Source: Bacteroidota bacterium
Lineage (GTDB): Bacteria > Bacteroidota > Bacteroidia > 2-12-FULL-35-15
NCBI GenBank assembly: GCA_025963715.1
Contig: JAOQAG010000024.1
Coordinates: forward strand, 65,155-129,154
DNA length: 64,000 nt
Reading direction: 5' to 3'
Shown: positions 40,522 to 50,418 of the stretch, piece by piece
How positions within the stretch are numbered: position 1 is the first letter of the stretch
Layout: each line of letters begins with the position of its first letter
Notes under the pieces: generated by a model
What the model was told of the DNA's origin: nothing
What the model saw: the letters and a program-made list of their open reading frames with translations, nothing else
The model's database searches: none
Made by a program: the position numbers and the translations under genes

Positions 40522-42268
40522 TACCAGGTAATGCTAAAATAAAAATTGTTCCTTTTCCCTGCTCGCTTTTCACCATAATTTTACCGTTTGATTTGTGTAC
40601 CAGCTCGTACGTCATATACAAACCAAGCCCAAAGCCTGTTTCATTGGAAGTGCCTAATTTATTCCCCACCGCTTCCTTAAATAATAATTCCAGTTTTTTA
40701 GGATCGATCCCTACGCCATTATCTTTTATAAAAAATGTACGGTCGGTTGGATCCATTCCAAATTCGATACTACCATTTGTATAACTAAACTTGATAGCAT
40801 TGCTGAGTAAATTCCGGAAAATAATTTTTAAAATATCGGGGAGCATACCCACATTTATACCTTCGGGAATATTGTTTACGATCGTTAATTTTTTCTCTAC
40901 CGCCGGTGATTGTAAATGCGGGATCACCTCCTCCACCACGGTGTGTACATTACTGCTGATCTTCATTCCCGGGAATGGCTGCTGCATGTTCAGCTCTGCC
41001 CGCGCCCAGCTTAATAAATTCTCGAGGATCAGTTTTGATTGGGAGATCTGGTTGCTGATATCGGTAGCGTATTCATCCAGGTCTTCTTTTTGATAATTCA
41101 GGCTTTTTAAAATTTTCAATAATAAATTCATCGACATCAGCGGCGCATGAAAATCGTGCGAGATTACCGAAAAGATCTTTTGATTTAATTTATTCAGGCG
41201 CTCCACTTCTTCCTTCTGCAATTTCAGCTGCGTATTTCTCTTCGCCGTTTGTCGGGCAAAAAGTGCAATGATCACCACTACCAGCACCAGCAGGAACAGC
41301 ACCACAAACATATAATTCCGGAGCTTTAACTGCGATTCCGCTTTTTCTTTCAGCGCAATGCTTTCCTTTTCTTTTTGCTCGTTCCTGTAAAACGTAACCG
41401 TTTCCGCGATCTTGTCGGTGTTCACGCCATGTTCGTATGCGCTTGACAATACCGAATTTTTATCGAGGTAAATAAATGCATTTTTGTAATCTCCAAGATC
41501 AAGATAATGCTCGGATAAAAATTTATAAATGCTGATCGAATCTACCGTAAGCTTTGTATAGGGCAATACACTGGTAAGCAAATCTATTCCTTCTTTGTAT
41601 TTGCGCTGCGCCTGGTACAGGAAATGTCCGGCATAATAATAATTGCGGAACGATTCAATATTTTCCTGCGCTTCTTTTTTTACATCGATCGGCGTAAACA
41701 ATTCTTCCGCTTTTCCGATCACTCGTTTTTGTGAAAAATAGATCGATAGCTGATTTTTGAACATTGCGCAATCCTCATTTTTAAAGGCACGCAGGTAGTT
41801 GTATAATTTATCGGAATAATACAGCCGTTTATCTTCATTGTGCAGCTTATCGCTGATCACCACCACATTGCGGTAAGATTGAATAATACTGAACGTATCC
41901 GTAGATCTAAGGTCGTATTCCAATCCACGCTGGTAATACAGCGCAGCCGTATCCATGTTCATGTTAATGGCATCGTACACACCCGCGATCAGCTTATAGG
42001 CAATAGCAGTAATGCGTTCGTTGTGCGTTTTTTTTGCCTTATCAAGCGCCCGCTGGTAAAAGATCAGCGCCTTGTTATATCCTTCGTAAGTATAGGCCTG
42101 GTAATATTCTGCGCCGATATTGCACATCAGCACCGCATCGGCCGAAGCACTGTCGGCATGGTAAACCGTTAACATACTGTCCAGTTCCCGGTTGTTTTGA
42201 GCCAACACTGTTCCACAATAAAGAAACGCAAACGAAAGAAGTAACTTTCTGATAAACCTGAAATTCAT
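40508..42268 (-). CDS. Sensor histidine kinase with N-terminal TPR region
   Basis: 586 residues. Signal peptide (1-23), then a TPR-like helical sensor (about 30-300, e.g. GYNKALIFYQRALDKAKKTH) in the periplasm, a membrane helix near 320-340 (YMFVVLFLLVLVVVIIALFA), a linker coiled coil and the HisKA box (KIFSVISHDFHAPLMSMNLL, phospho-His in SHDFHAPL). HATPase_c motifs follow: IIFRNLLSNAIKFSY, IKDNGVGIDPKKL and NETGFGLGLYMTYELV. The architecture is common in Bacteroidota. It overlaps its response-regulator gene. Signal unknown. Confidence 0.9.
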   Translation of the reverse strand: MNFRFIRKLLLSFAFLYCGTVLAQNNRELDSMLTVYHADSASADAVLMCNIGAEYYQAYTYEGYNKALIFYQRALDKAKKTHNERITAIAYKLIAGVYDAINMNMDTAALYYQRGLEYDLRSTDTFSIIQSYRNVVVISDKLHNEDKRLYYSDKLYNYLRAFKNEDCAMFKNQLSIYFSQKRVIGKAEELFTPIDVKKEAQENIESFRNYYYAGHFLYQAQRKYKEGIDLLTSVLPYTKLTVDSISIYKFLSEHYLDLGDYKNAFIYLDKNSVLSSAYEHGVNTDKIAETVTFYRNEQKEKESIALKEKAESQLKLRNYMFVVLFLLVLVVVIIALFARQTAKRNTQLKLQKEEVERLNKLNQKIFSVISHDFHAPLMSMNLLLKILKSLNYQKEDLDEYATDISNQISQSKLILENLLSWARAELNMQQPFPGMKISSNVHTVVEEVIPHLQSPAVEKKLTIVNNIPEGINVGMLPDILKIIFRNLLSNAIKFSYTNGSIEFGMDPTDRTFFIKDNGVGIDPKKLELLFKEAVGNKLGTSNETGFGLGLYMTYELVHKSNGKIMVKSEQGKGTIFILALPGNENT

Positions 42269-42347
42269 AATGCTTTCTTATCCTTAACGAATGTTAAGAT
42301 GATACGAATTTATAAAAAAAAGCAGCAGGAGCATTTAAATAAAGGAC

Positions 42348-44495
42348 TTATCTGACAATCACCACATGCCCCGCATATTCATACGCATCGTTGCGTACAT
42401 CATCCAGGAAACTGATCAGGTACACATATACATCGTTACTGCACAGCTTTCCTTTGAACGTTCCATCCCAGCCCTGCTCCGGATCAGTAGTTTCAAAAAG
42501 CTTTTCACCCCAGCGGTCGTAGATCCCGAAACTGTATTCATGCACACCCATCAGCTTCGGTTTAAAAACATCATTCAATCCATTTTGCTGGTAAGGTGTA
42601 AATGCATTAGGAACCCAGAAAATAAATTCGGGCCGGATCAGCACCGTTGAGTACGCTGTATCGGTGCAGCCCGATGCATTTTCAACCACCTGCGTGATGG
42701 TATATGTTCCCGGACGGAAATACTGATGCACCGTATCACAATTGACAGACACCGCTCCATCGCCCCAGTCTACAAAGCATCCGTTACCTCCTGTGCTTTG
42801 GTCGGTCATGCCGATATCTGCATAAAATATAGATGTATCTCTTGGTGTAATGCTAAAACCCGCTACCGGCAAGGGCATAACAGCAACACTTGCAGCCAGC
42901 AAAAATGTATCGGAACAACCAAACGCATTGCTGAGGATCAGTGAGCTGGCATAAGTTCCCGTGGAATCGTACAGGTGATAAGGGTTTTGCTCGGATGATA
43001 CGGTTCCGTCGCCAAACGACCATTGATAACCAAAAGGCCTGTCGCCCTGCGAATTATCAATAAAATGAACCGGCTGCAGCTGGCACACTATCGTATCGTC
43101 CAGTAAATAAGCGGCAACTGGCTGCTGCGATACATTTACATTGGCAGTATACTGATTGGTACAACCGTTTTCCGTGACGGTAAGCGTTACCGGAAATACG
43201 CCCACGGTGTCAAATGAAACAGCATTTACATTGGGAGTTGTTGCTGCCGGTGCAGAAGCATGACTTCCAAAATCCCAGTTAAATGTACCATTACCGGAAA
43301 AATCACCCGCAGCAATAAAATCAAAACTGTTGTTATAAAAACATTTACCCGGACCCGGATCAAATGCAGGAGCCAGTAAATGCTGAAGGTGAAATGTTTC
43401 GCTGGTACTATCCGCACAGGGTGTTCCGGGATTGATGATGAGTGTTACCGTATACGTTCCGGAATCGGGATAAGTCCATACAGGTGCATAATCCGGAGAT
43501 ACATCACTGGTTGTGCCGGGATCGCCAAACGTCCATTGAAAGGAATTTCCATTGATGCTGTTTTGCTGAAAATCTACCTGGTAGCCGGCACAAAATGTAG
43601 TTTGCGGCTGAATGATGGCAACGGGTAAGCCGGGACAGTCGATCACATTGAATTGAAAATCGCGTTTACTTACGTTTAGTAAATTTCCGTTGCGGTATTC
43701 ACTCACACACACGCCTACCACCCATTGCCCCAACTGGTTTGGCGTTCCGGTCATCAGCCCCGTATGCGGATCGATGGCAAGCGCAGGTAATGCGCTCATC
43801 GGGTAGGAGCCGCTGTACGGACTTACAAACAGCACATTGGAATAAGGCGGCGGATCCAGTATCGCCAGGGGATCTAAAGGACTGGTAAATGGGTCGCACA
43901 ATTCGTAATAAAGTGAATCGCCGTCAGCATCCACTGCCGAATGATCAAATACCAAAGGAATGCCGGAACAGACAAAAATGGGAGGAAAATTTGCAAAATG
44001 CGGGCTGCTGTTACAGGATCCCAGTGTTGGGTCGGGAATGTGCGTCATGTAAGTAGCGCCGGTATTAAAAGGATCGGTGATGTTTAAGATCGTCATGTTG
44101 CGGCAACAGCGCTGGTAAGCAATATCATAGCCGCCGGGTATGGGAGGCAGATTGACAATGGCAGAATAAATGGCTTCTTCCACGCAAATATCGCCGGGTG
44201 GCGTAAAACACGGATTACTGATCGTAGGCGGCAATACCACCGAGCCTGGAAATAAGATAGAAACCGTATCTACAAATCCGCCGCTGCTATTAAAAACAGA
44301 AATGTATGCAACGCTGTCGTATGGCGCCTGCCCGTTATAACAATCGCGGTAAAGCTTTAAGGTGATCCTGTAATTATTTCCGCCAAGACAATCATAATAA
44401 AGCTCGCCGCCCACAATGTGCGAAGCTGTTATTTTTAAACTGAACAGGGAGATCAAAAGGAATAAAAAATAACATTTCTTATTCATAGGATTCAT
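42348..44495 (-). CDS. T9SS type B cargo protein with PKD domains
   Basis: 715 residues. Signal peptide (about 1-24, ending KITASH). The N-terminal part (HIVGGELYYDCLGGNNYRIT, KLYRDCYNGQAPYD) is typical of large Bacteroidota surface proteins. At least four PKD-like domains follow (FQWTFGDPGTTSDVSP; FNWDFGSHASAP; YQWSFGDGTVSSEQNPY; VDWGDGAVSVNCDTVHQY). The C-terminus is the gliding-motility/type B sorting domain (FWVPNAFTPYQQNGLNDVFK, FGIYDRWGEKLFET, WDGTFKGK, DVYVYLISFLDD). Exported by the T9SS and probably surface-attached. A close paralogue lies next to it at 44962. Confidence 0.9.
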   Translation of the reverse strand: MNPMNKKCYFLFLLISLFSLKITASHIVGGELYYDCLGGNNYRITLKLYRDCYNGQAPYDSVAYISVFNSSGGFVDTVSILFPGSVVLPPTISNPCFTPPGDICVEEAIYSAIVNLPPIPGGYDIAYQRCCRNMTILNITDPFNTGATYMTHIPDPTLGSCNSSPHFANFPPIFVCSGIPLVFDHSAVDADGDSLYYELCDPFTSPLDPLAILDPPPYSNVLFVSPYSGSYPMSALPALAIDPHTGLMTGTPNQLGQWVVGVCVSEYRNGNLLNVSKRDFQFNVIDCPGLPVAIIQPQTTFCAGYQVDFQQNSINGNSFQWTFGDPGTTSDVSPDYAPVWTYPDSGTYTVTLIINPGTPCADSTSETFHLQHLLAPAFDPGPGKCFYNNSFDFIAAGDFSGNGTFNWDFGSHASAPAATTPNVNAVSFDTVGVFPVTLTVTENGCTNQYTANVNVSQQPVAAYLLDDTIVCQLQPVHFIDNSQGDRPFGYQWSFGDGTVSSEQNPYHLYDSTGTYASSLILSNAFGCSDTFLLAASVAVMPLPVAGFSITPRDTSIFYADIGMTDQSTGGNGCFVDWGDGAVSVNCDTVHQYFRPGTYTITQVVENASGCTDTAYSTVLIRPEFIFWVPNAFTPYQQNGLNDVFKPKLMGVHEYSFGIYDRWGEKLFETTDPEQGWDGTFKGKLCSNDVYVYLISFLDDVRNDAYEYAGHVVIVR

Positions 44496-44961
44496 GCGTA
44501 ATTAATCACGGGGATGATTTTAAGACTTGACAGCTATTTCAGGGGATGAAAAAATGAATGCTGCACTTATTTTGATAATCAAATATAATAAAAAAAATGA
44601 TTATTGGAAAGTTTATAGCAGGTGAATTGGGATTAGTTTCATTCCATCTTCTTTACTTTTTGAAGGCAAAAAGTAACAATCCGCCGCGGCGGACTGGCCT
44701 GTAAGGTAATTTTTCCTTCCGCTGACGCTACAGGAAAACCGCGGTTAATTTCGCGGATACGGTTGATCGCTTCGTAGCTTTAATTCTTCAACCGCTCATT
44801 CCCGCTATTACTGAACAGGCCGAAAGAGTCTGCAGAATGAGCGTTCTATTGTTTTAAAAAGCGCCAGTAGAATGTTTGAGAAGCACGAGCACGATCCTGG
44901 CGTTGGACCTAGCGGGACGCTACGCCCAACGGGTAAAAGTATAAATAGATCTACGAACAGA
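44496..44961. other. Repeat-rich gap between the two PKD genes
   Basis: No gene found. It holds ACTTTTTGAAGGCAAAAAGT (44653-44672, inverted repeat), the palindrome CCGCCGCGGCGG (44681-44692), AACCGCGGTTAATTTCGCGG, and a block with GCGCCAGTAGAATGTTTGAG and CCTGGCGTT that looks like a decayed non-coding repeat. Only the inverted repeats are directly visible. Confidence 0.45.
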
Positions 44962-47157
44962 TTACCGCACCAGCGTTACCCTTCCAATATACTGATGAGG
45001 GTCATTGCGCACATCGTCACGGAAAGTGATCTTGTATACATATACATCATTCGTACATAAGCGGCCTTTGAAACGCCCGTCCCATCCATCATCTGAGTTG
45101 TTGGTCTCGTATATTTTTTCGCCCCAGCGGTCGAAGATCAGGAAACTGTAATCGTGCACACCAATGAGCTTGGGTTTAAAAATATCGTTCAGCCCGTTCG
45201 GCTGATACGGTGTAAATGCATTGGGGATCCAGAAAATAAATTCGGGCCGGATCAATACCTGCGAATAAGCCGTATCCCTGCAGCCCCATTCATTTACCAC
45301 CATTTGCATGATGGTGTACGTGCCCGGATGCGTATACCGGTGAACCGAATCGCAATTACCATAAGAAGCACCGTCGCCCCAGCTTACATTGCAGCCGGTA
45401 GCTCCCGTGCTCTGGTCAACCATGGTTACATCCGGAAAGAAAATAGACGTATCCGCAGGCGTTACAGCAAAACCTGCTTCCGGCGACGGGAACACCGCGG
45501 TTGCCGCCGGTAATGAAACCGTATCCACACAGCCGTGTGCGCTGGTAATGATCAGGGTGGTGGAATAGGAACCGGTATCGTTATAAACGTGATAAGGATT
45601 TTTTTCAGAAGAAACACTACCATCACCAAACAGCCATTGATAGCTGAAAGGCCCGTCGCCAAGGGAATGATCCATAAAATGCACCGGTTGCATCTTGCAT
45701 GCAACAGGCGATTCGAGCGTGTAATCCGCCTCCGGTTTTGCATACACGGTTACATTGTTGGTAAACTGCGCCATACAGCCATTCTCCGTTACGGTAAGCG
45801 TTACCGGAAAGGTGCCTGTGGTATCAAAGGAAACGGTACCGAAGGTTTGCCCGGTAGCAGTATGAACGGGATTGTGCGTTCCGAAATCCCATGCAAATGT
45901 ACCGTTACCTGTAAAATCGCCCGCAGCGGTAAAGCTGAAATGGTTATCGTAAATACATTCTCCCGGATCGACCACAAAATTGGGCTGCAATAAATGCTGG
46001 ATATCAAATGTAGTGGTATTGGTATCAGCGCACAGCGTTCCCGGGTTAATGACCAGCGTCACGGTATAAACGCCCGAATCGGGATAGGTCCAGCTGGGTG
46101 CAAATGCTGTGGATACATCACTGGTAGTGGTAAGATCCCCAAAATCCCACTGGTAAGTAGTAGCGTTTAAGCTGTTTTGTGTAAAATTGGCCTGGTAACC
46201 AAAACAAAAATCGGTTTGTACCGGAATGGATGCCACAGGCAACCCGGGACAGTTGACCACATTGAATTGAAAATCGCGTTTGTTCACATCCACCAGCACG
46301 CCGTTGCGGTATTCGCTGGCGCATACGCCTACTACCCATTGCCCGATGGTGTTTGGCGTACCGGTCATTAAACCCGTATGCGAATCGATGGCCAATGCCG
46401 GTGATGCGCTCATGGGATAAGAAGCGCTGTAGCCTGTAGCCCATGGTACAAAAGGATACGGTGGTGGATCTGCAATGAGGGCGCAGCCGGAGGAACAGCT
46501 TCCGCCGGTTCCTATTGCCTGTCTTCCAAGGATAGGGCAGCAAGGAGTTAAACCGGTAAACGGATCACATAATTCGTAATAGATCGAATCTCCGTCAGGA
46601 TCAGTAGCCGAATGATCAAACACCAGTGGTACCCCGGCGCATAAAAATATGGGTGGAAAATGATTGTAGCGCGGACTGTTGTTATTCAACGCAACGGTTT
46701 GGTCGGGAATGTGCGCCATGTAGGTAGAACCTACATTACCGGGATTAATAAGGTTGAGGATGCTTCCATTGCGGCAACAGCGCTGGTATACAATATCGTA
46801 ACCGCCGGGGATGGCTGGTAAATTGATGTTGTAAGTATAAATGGCTTCTTCCACGCAAACATCCGTGGGCGGTGTAAAACAGGGATTGTTAATAGTGATG
46901 GGAAGCACTACCGAACCTGGAAAAGAGCTGGGAATACTATCAAGAAAACCGCCGCTGCTGTTGAAAATAAAGATCGTTGCCGGATCGTCGTAAGGCGCCT
47001 GCCCCAGGTAACAATCGCGGTAAAGTTTTAAAGTGATTTTATAATTGTTTGCGCCCAGGTAATCGTAAAAGATCTCACCGCCGACAATGTGTGTGGCGTA
47101 AGTTTTAAAACTGAAAAGAGTCAAAAACAGCAATAAAATAATATTCTTTTTACTCAT
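44962..47157 (-). CDS. T9SS type B cargo protein with PKD domains, paralogue
   Basis: 731 residues. Same plan as the gene at 42348: signal peptide, HIVGGEIFYDYLGANNYKIT, four PKD-like domains (YQWDFGDLTTTSDVST; FAWDFGTHNPVH; YQWLFGDGSVSSEKNPY; VSWGDGASYGNCDSVHRY) and a type B sorting domain (FWIPNAFTPYQPNGLNDIFK, FLIFDRWGEKIYETN, WDGRFKGR, DVYVYKITFRDD). It differs by an extra Cys-rich loop (TPCCPILGRQAIGTGGSCSS). The pair looks like a tandem duplication with later divergence. The product is predicted to be surface-exposed; its ligand is unknown. Confidence 0.9.
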   Translation of the reverse strand: MSKKNIILLLFLTLFSFKTYATHIVGGEIFYDYLGANNYKITLKLYRDCYLGQAPYDDPATIFIFNSSGGFLDSIPSSFPGSVVLPITINNPCFTPPTDVCVEEAIYTYNINLPAIPGGYDIVYQRCCRNGSILNLINPGNVGSTYMAHIPDQTVALNNNSPRYNHFPPIFLCAGVPLVFDHSATDPDGDSIYYELCDPFTGLTPCCPILGRQAIGTGGSCSSGCALIADPPPYPFVPWATGYSASYPMSASPALAIDSHTGLMTGTPNTIGQWVVGVCASEYRNGVLVDVNKRDFQFNVVNCPGLPVASIPVQTDFCFGYQANFTQNSLNATTYQWDFGDLTTTSDVSTAFAPSWTYPDSGVYTVTLVINPGTLCADTNTTTFDIQHLLQPNFVVDPGECIYDNHFSFTAAGDFTGNGTFAWDFGTHNPVHTATGQTFGTVSFDTTGTFPVTLTVTENGCMAQFTNNVTVYAKPEADYTLESPVACKMQPVHFMDHSLGDGPFSYQWLFGDGSVSSEKNPYHVYNDTGSYSTTLIITSAHGCVDTVSLPAATAVFPSPEAGFAVTPADTSIFFPDVTMVDQSTGATGCNVSWGDGASYGNCDSVHRYTHPGTYTIMQMVVNEWGCRDTAYSQVLIRPEFIFWIPNAFTPYQPNGLNDIFKPKLIGVHDYSFLIFDRWGEKIYETNNSDDGWDGRFKGRLCTNDVYVYKITFRDDVRNDPHQYIGRVTLVR

Positions 47158-47754
47158 TTCAACAATTCGTAAGTACTAACAGGGGGATGTTATTTTCTGA
47201 AATAAATTCCCGGCAAATTTACCGGGTATGTAGCATAAAATCAATTTATAATGCGTGCCGTGCTGCTGATTTAATAAGTAAATATAGCAAATAATTATTT
47301 TTTTACGTCCTTCCCCCCGCTTTTATTATTCCGCCGGTTTCCCTGATTTTGCTTTCGCAGACGTACAAAATTGGGAATTATTTCCTTCCTCTGCGTTTGC
47401 TACCAATGGAGTAAAGAATTTTTAAGCAGCATCCAAAATTACAACAATCTGAAAATCAATAAATTAAGCTGCATTTAAATGAATTCACATTCTTTTTTTT
47501 CAAAAAATGATCCCTGCATGTATTCAGATGTAAAAACAGTCCGGATAGTTGCAGAAGCCTGCTCTTTCACAAAATCAGGATGCACAGCAAGCGCCTGAAA
47601 TAATGATCCCTTTTTTAGTAAACACAACATTTGCGCAAAGCACGGGTAACAAAACTTTGAACTTTCCAACTTTAAACTTTGAACTTCCTTTTTTGGTTAT
47701 TTTTCAATAATAATTGCAACTTTGTAATCGTCGAATTTTAAAAATCAAAAAATT
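47158..47754. other. AT-rich gap with a hairpin and a heptamer repeat
   Basis: No reliable gene. AATTCCCGGCAAATTTACCG plus GG forms a small hairpin at about 47206-47227. Near the right end (47603-47690) lies a heptamer module: TTTTTTAGTAAACACAACAT, TTGCGCAAAGCACGGG, then CAAAACTTTGAACTTTCC and AACTTTAAACTTTGAACTT, similar to 34290-34340. A 64-codon open frame across it is judged spurious. Confidence 0.5.
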
Positions 47755-49128
47755 ATGAGCAACCAGATCAATGAGTATATCGAAAAAAACAAAGACCGTT
47801 TTATTGAAGAGTTATTTGCATTGTTAAGAATTCCATCGGTAAGCGCCGATCCAAAATATAAAGACGATGTAGTAAAAACTGCAGAAGCTATTAAAAAAAA
47901 CCTGGCCGAAGCCGGTGCTGATAAAGTTGAAATTTGTGAGACTGCCGGTTACCCGATCGTGTACGGTGAAAAGGTCATTGATGCAAAATTACCGACGGTG
48001 CTTGTATACGGGCATTACGATGTACAACCTGCTGACCCGCTGGAATTATGGACTTCAGGACCGTTTGAGCCGGTGATCAAGGACGGAAAAATTTATGCAC
48101 GCGGTGCCTGCGATGATAAAGGACAAATGTACATGCATGTGAAAGCATTTGAACTGATGATGAAAACCAACACCTTGCCCTGCAATGTAAAATTCATGAT
48201 CGAAGGCGAAGAAGAAGTGGGATCGACCAACCTTGGTATTTTTGTAAAAGCAAACAAAGAAAAATTAAAAGCGGATGTGATCGTGATCTCCGACACGGGC
48301 ATTATCGCCAACGATATTCCTTCCATTACTGTAGGTTTGCGCGGATTAAGCTATGTGGAAGTGGAAGTGACCGGGCCTAACCGCGATCTGCACTCCGGCT
48401 TGTACGGCGGCGCTGTAGCCAATCCTATCAATATCCTTTGCGAGATGATCGCGAAAATGAAAGATGATAAAAACCATATTACCATTCCGGGATTTTATGA
48501 CGATGTAGAAATTTTAAGCGCGGAAGAACGCGCTGAGATGGCCAAAGCACCGTTCAGCCTGGATGAATATAAAAAAGCGCTGGATCTTTCCGACATTCAC
48601 GGTGAAGATGGTTACACTACCAACGAGCGTAATTCCATTCGCCCAACACTGGATGTAAACGGCATTTGGGGCGGTTACCAGGGCGAAGGAGCAAAAACAG
48701 TAATTGCATCCAAAGCATACGCAAAAATTTCCATGCGTTTGGTACCACATCAAAACAGCGATAAAATCACTGAATTGTTCAGCAACTATTTTAAAAGCAT
48801 TGCACCTAAATCGGTTAAAGTAAAAGTAACAGCACACCACGGTGGAGAGCCGGTAGTAACACCAAGTACATCGGTTGCTTACAAAGCAGCAAGCATGGCT
48901 ATGGAAACTACTTTCGGTAAAAAACCAGTGCCTGTGCGCAGTGGCGGCAGCATTCCAATTGTAGCGATGTTTAAATCGGAGCTGGGACTGGATTCGGTGT
49001 TGATGGGCTTTGGTTTGGATTCGGATGCGATCCACTCGCCTAACGAACATTACGGCGTGTTCAATTATTTAAAAGGAATTGAAACGATCCCGTATTTTTA
49101 TAAGAATTTCGCGGAGCTTTCTAAATAA
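47755..49128 (+). CDS. M20-family dipeptidase
   Basis: 457 residues. Zinc-dependent dipeptidase of the M20 group that also includes carnosinase-type enzymes. Metal and catalytic motifs: VLVYGHYDVQPADPLELW (His ligand and the catalytic Asp), ARGACDDKGQMYM (bridging Asp) and MIEGEEEVGSTN (catalytic Glu and ligand). The dimerisation (lid) domain is about 200-330 (LHSGLYGGAVANPINILCEM). C-terminal LGFGLDSDAIHSPNEHYG-like MGFGLDSDAIHSPNE holds the last His ligand. Cytoplasmic, no signal peptide. It probably hydrolyses dipeptides during protein turnover; the specific substrate is unknown. Confidence 0.92.
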   Translation: MSNQINEYIEKNKDRFIEELFALLRIPSVSADPKYKDDVVKTAEAIKKNLAEAGADKVEICETAGYPIVYGEKVIDAKLPTVLVYGHYDVQPADPLELWTSGPFEPVIKDGKIYARGACDDKGQMYMHVKAFELMMKTNTLPCNVKFMIEGEEEVGSTNLGIFVKANKEKLKADVIVISDTGIIANDIPSITVGLRGLSYVEVEVTGPNRDLHSGLYGGAVANPINILCEMIAKMKDDKNHITIPGFYDDVEILSAEERAEMAKAPFSLDEYKKALDLSDIHGEDGYTTNERNSIRPTLDVNGIWGGYQGEGAKTVIASKAYAKISMRLVPHQNSDKITELFSNYFKSIAPKSVKVKVTAHHGGEPVVTPSTSVAYKAASMAMETTFGKKPVPVRSGGSIPIVAMFKSELGLDSVLMGFGLDSDAIHSPNEHYGVFNYLKGIETIPYFYKNFAELSK

Positions 49129-49446
49129 GTTCAAAGTTTAAAGTTCAAAAGTTTAAAGTTTTGCTGCGTGTAAACTGTGTGCATTTTTACCGCGGAGACG
49201 AAAAGGCGCAAAAAAAACTCGGAGATTTATTCTGCAGTTATTCAACTTTGGTAACGAGCCGAAAGACTTTTTTTAATTTAAATTAATTAAGCGTAGGCGC
49301 TAGGCTCTGCCTGGTGACATTGTAACCGTCACTTGGCAGAGCCTAGCGCCTACGGTTACTAACAATTAAGATTTTTTTACGCGCACAGCATCCGCGTATG
49401 GCTAACTTTGAACTTTCAACCTTGAACTTTGAACTCTTTAATAATT
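49129..49446. repeat. Two heptamer modules around a 20-bp-arm palindrome
   Basis: Heptamers (49129-49165, GTTCAAAGTTTAAAGTTCAA) and their inverted form (49405-49437, CTTTGAACTTTCAACCTTGA) enclose CGTAGGCGCTAGGCTCTGCC (49292-49311) and its perfect complement GGCAGAGCCTAGCGCCTACG (49335-49354), with a GTGAC/GTCAC inner step. No gene. Confidence 0.75.
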
Positions 49447-49923
49447 ATGAAAAAAATCCTATTCTTCTTTGCCAGCTTCTGTGCTTTTTTAATGCTTTCC
49501 TCCTGCGACGATTTCCAGGACGTAACATTCAGCGGGATCGAAAGTGTGAAGATCATTAAAATGTCGCAGCAAGGTGTGGAAGCGGAGATCAGCGTGAAGA
49601 TCAAAAATCCGAACAACACGGCCTTTCATATTTATCCGAGCGACATGGCGCTTACATTAAATGGTACCAATGCCGGAAAAGCGTTACTTACAAACAATAT
49701 AAAAATCAAAGCGGGTTCGGAAGAGGTGTATGTTTTTAAAATGAAATCGGACTTTACTGAGCTGGATCCGGCAGCGCTTTCCCAGCTAATTGTAATGGCG
49801 ATGAGCAGAAATGCGCTGATAGGTTTAAAAGGTGATGTGAAAGTTGGAAAGTTCCTTGTGCATAAAAAGTTCCCGATCGAATTTTCCAAAAACGTTCCGA
49901 TCGGAAACTTTACAGGTCAATAA
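49447..49923 (+). CDS. LEA14-like lipoprotein
   Basis: 158 residues from the ATG at 49447; the ATG six codons upstream gives a less typical start and lies in the repeat. Lipobox LMLSSC with Cys at 20. The mature part has the LEA14/WHy pattern: VTFSGIESVKI, GVEAEISVKIKNPNNTAFHI, MALTLNGTNAG and LKGDVKVGKF, a beta-sandwich of a single domain. The role in bacteria is unclear, often envelope or desiccation stress by analogy only. The next lipoprotein gene starts 12 bases downstream. Confidence 0.8.
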   Translation: MKKILFFFASFCAFLMLSSCDDFQDVTFSGIESVKIIKMSQQGVEAEISVKIKNPNNTAFHIYPSDMALTLNGTNAGKALLTNNIKIKAGSEEVYVFKMKSDFTELDPAALSQLIVMAMSRNALIGLKGDVKVGKFLVHKKFPIEFSKNVPIGNFTGQ

Positions 49924-49935
49924 AAAATATACAAA

Positions 49936-50415
49936 ATGAAAATTCAAAAAATAATTTTTTTTATTTCCGCGTTCATCTTCATCTCTTCCTGTACTGAGCA
50001 TGCGCCTGTAGCTTTAGCGCCAGCGCAAACTGATAGTTCTGTTACTGCAAACCGAATTACTTTTCCGGATCATACCGCTCCTTCCCTTGATAGTAATTAT
50101 GTGATATTGCATGACGATGATAAGGCGGTGCTCCTTTCTATTACTGAAATTAAGGAGATAGATTCGCTAATGACCGCGTACATTAAAACGAATAAATTAG
50201 ACCTGGAAAATTTATCGGATTATAAAAGACAGTATTTTCCTTCGTATAATGATAAAAATGAAAAAGTGATCTGGGTCAATTATTTTTGCGACGATCCTGA
50301 TAACTGGAAAAAATCAATGGTGATGGTGGATGATGGCGGAAATTGTTATTTTCAGTTTAAGATCAATCTTTCTAAAAAGAAGATCTATGATTTTATGGTT
50401 AATGGAAATGCATAA
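49936..50415 (+). CDS. Putative lipoprotein of unknown function
   Basis: 159 residues. Lipobox IFISSC with Cys at 19. The mature protein is acidic and polar, with VIWVNYFCDDPDNWKKSMVM and DDGGNCYFQFKINLSKKKIY, containing a pair of Cys (probably about 115 and 134) that could form a disulfide. No family is recognised. Follows the LEA14-like gene closely and is convergent with the gene at 50419, only 3 bases apart. Confidence 0.7.
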   Translation: MKIQKIIFFISAFIFISSCTEHAPVALAPAQTDSSVTANRITFPDHTAPSLDSNYVILHDDDKAVLLSITEIKEIDSLMTAYIKTNKLDLENLSDYKRQYFPSYNDKNEKVIWVNYFCDDPDNWKKSMVMVDDGGNCYFQFKINLSKKKIYDFMVNGNA

Positions 50416-50418
50416 GCA

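Noticed and set aside
47475-47669. 64-residue ORF in the gap before the dipeptidase
   Set aside because: It runs through heptamer-repeat DNA and has no recognised family or start context.
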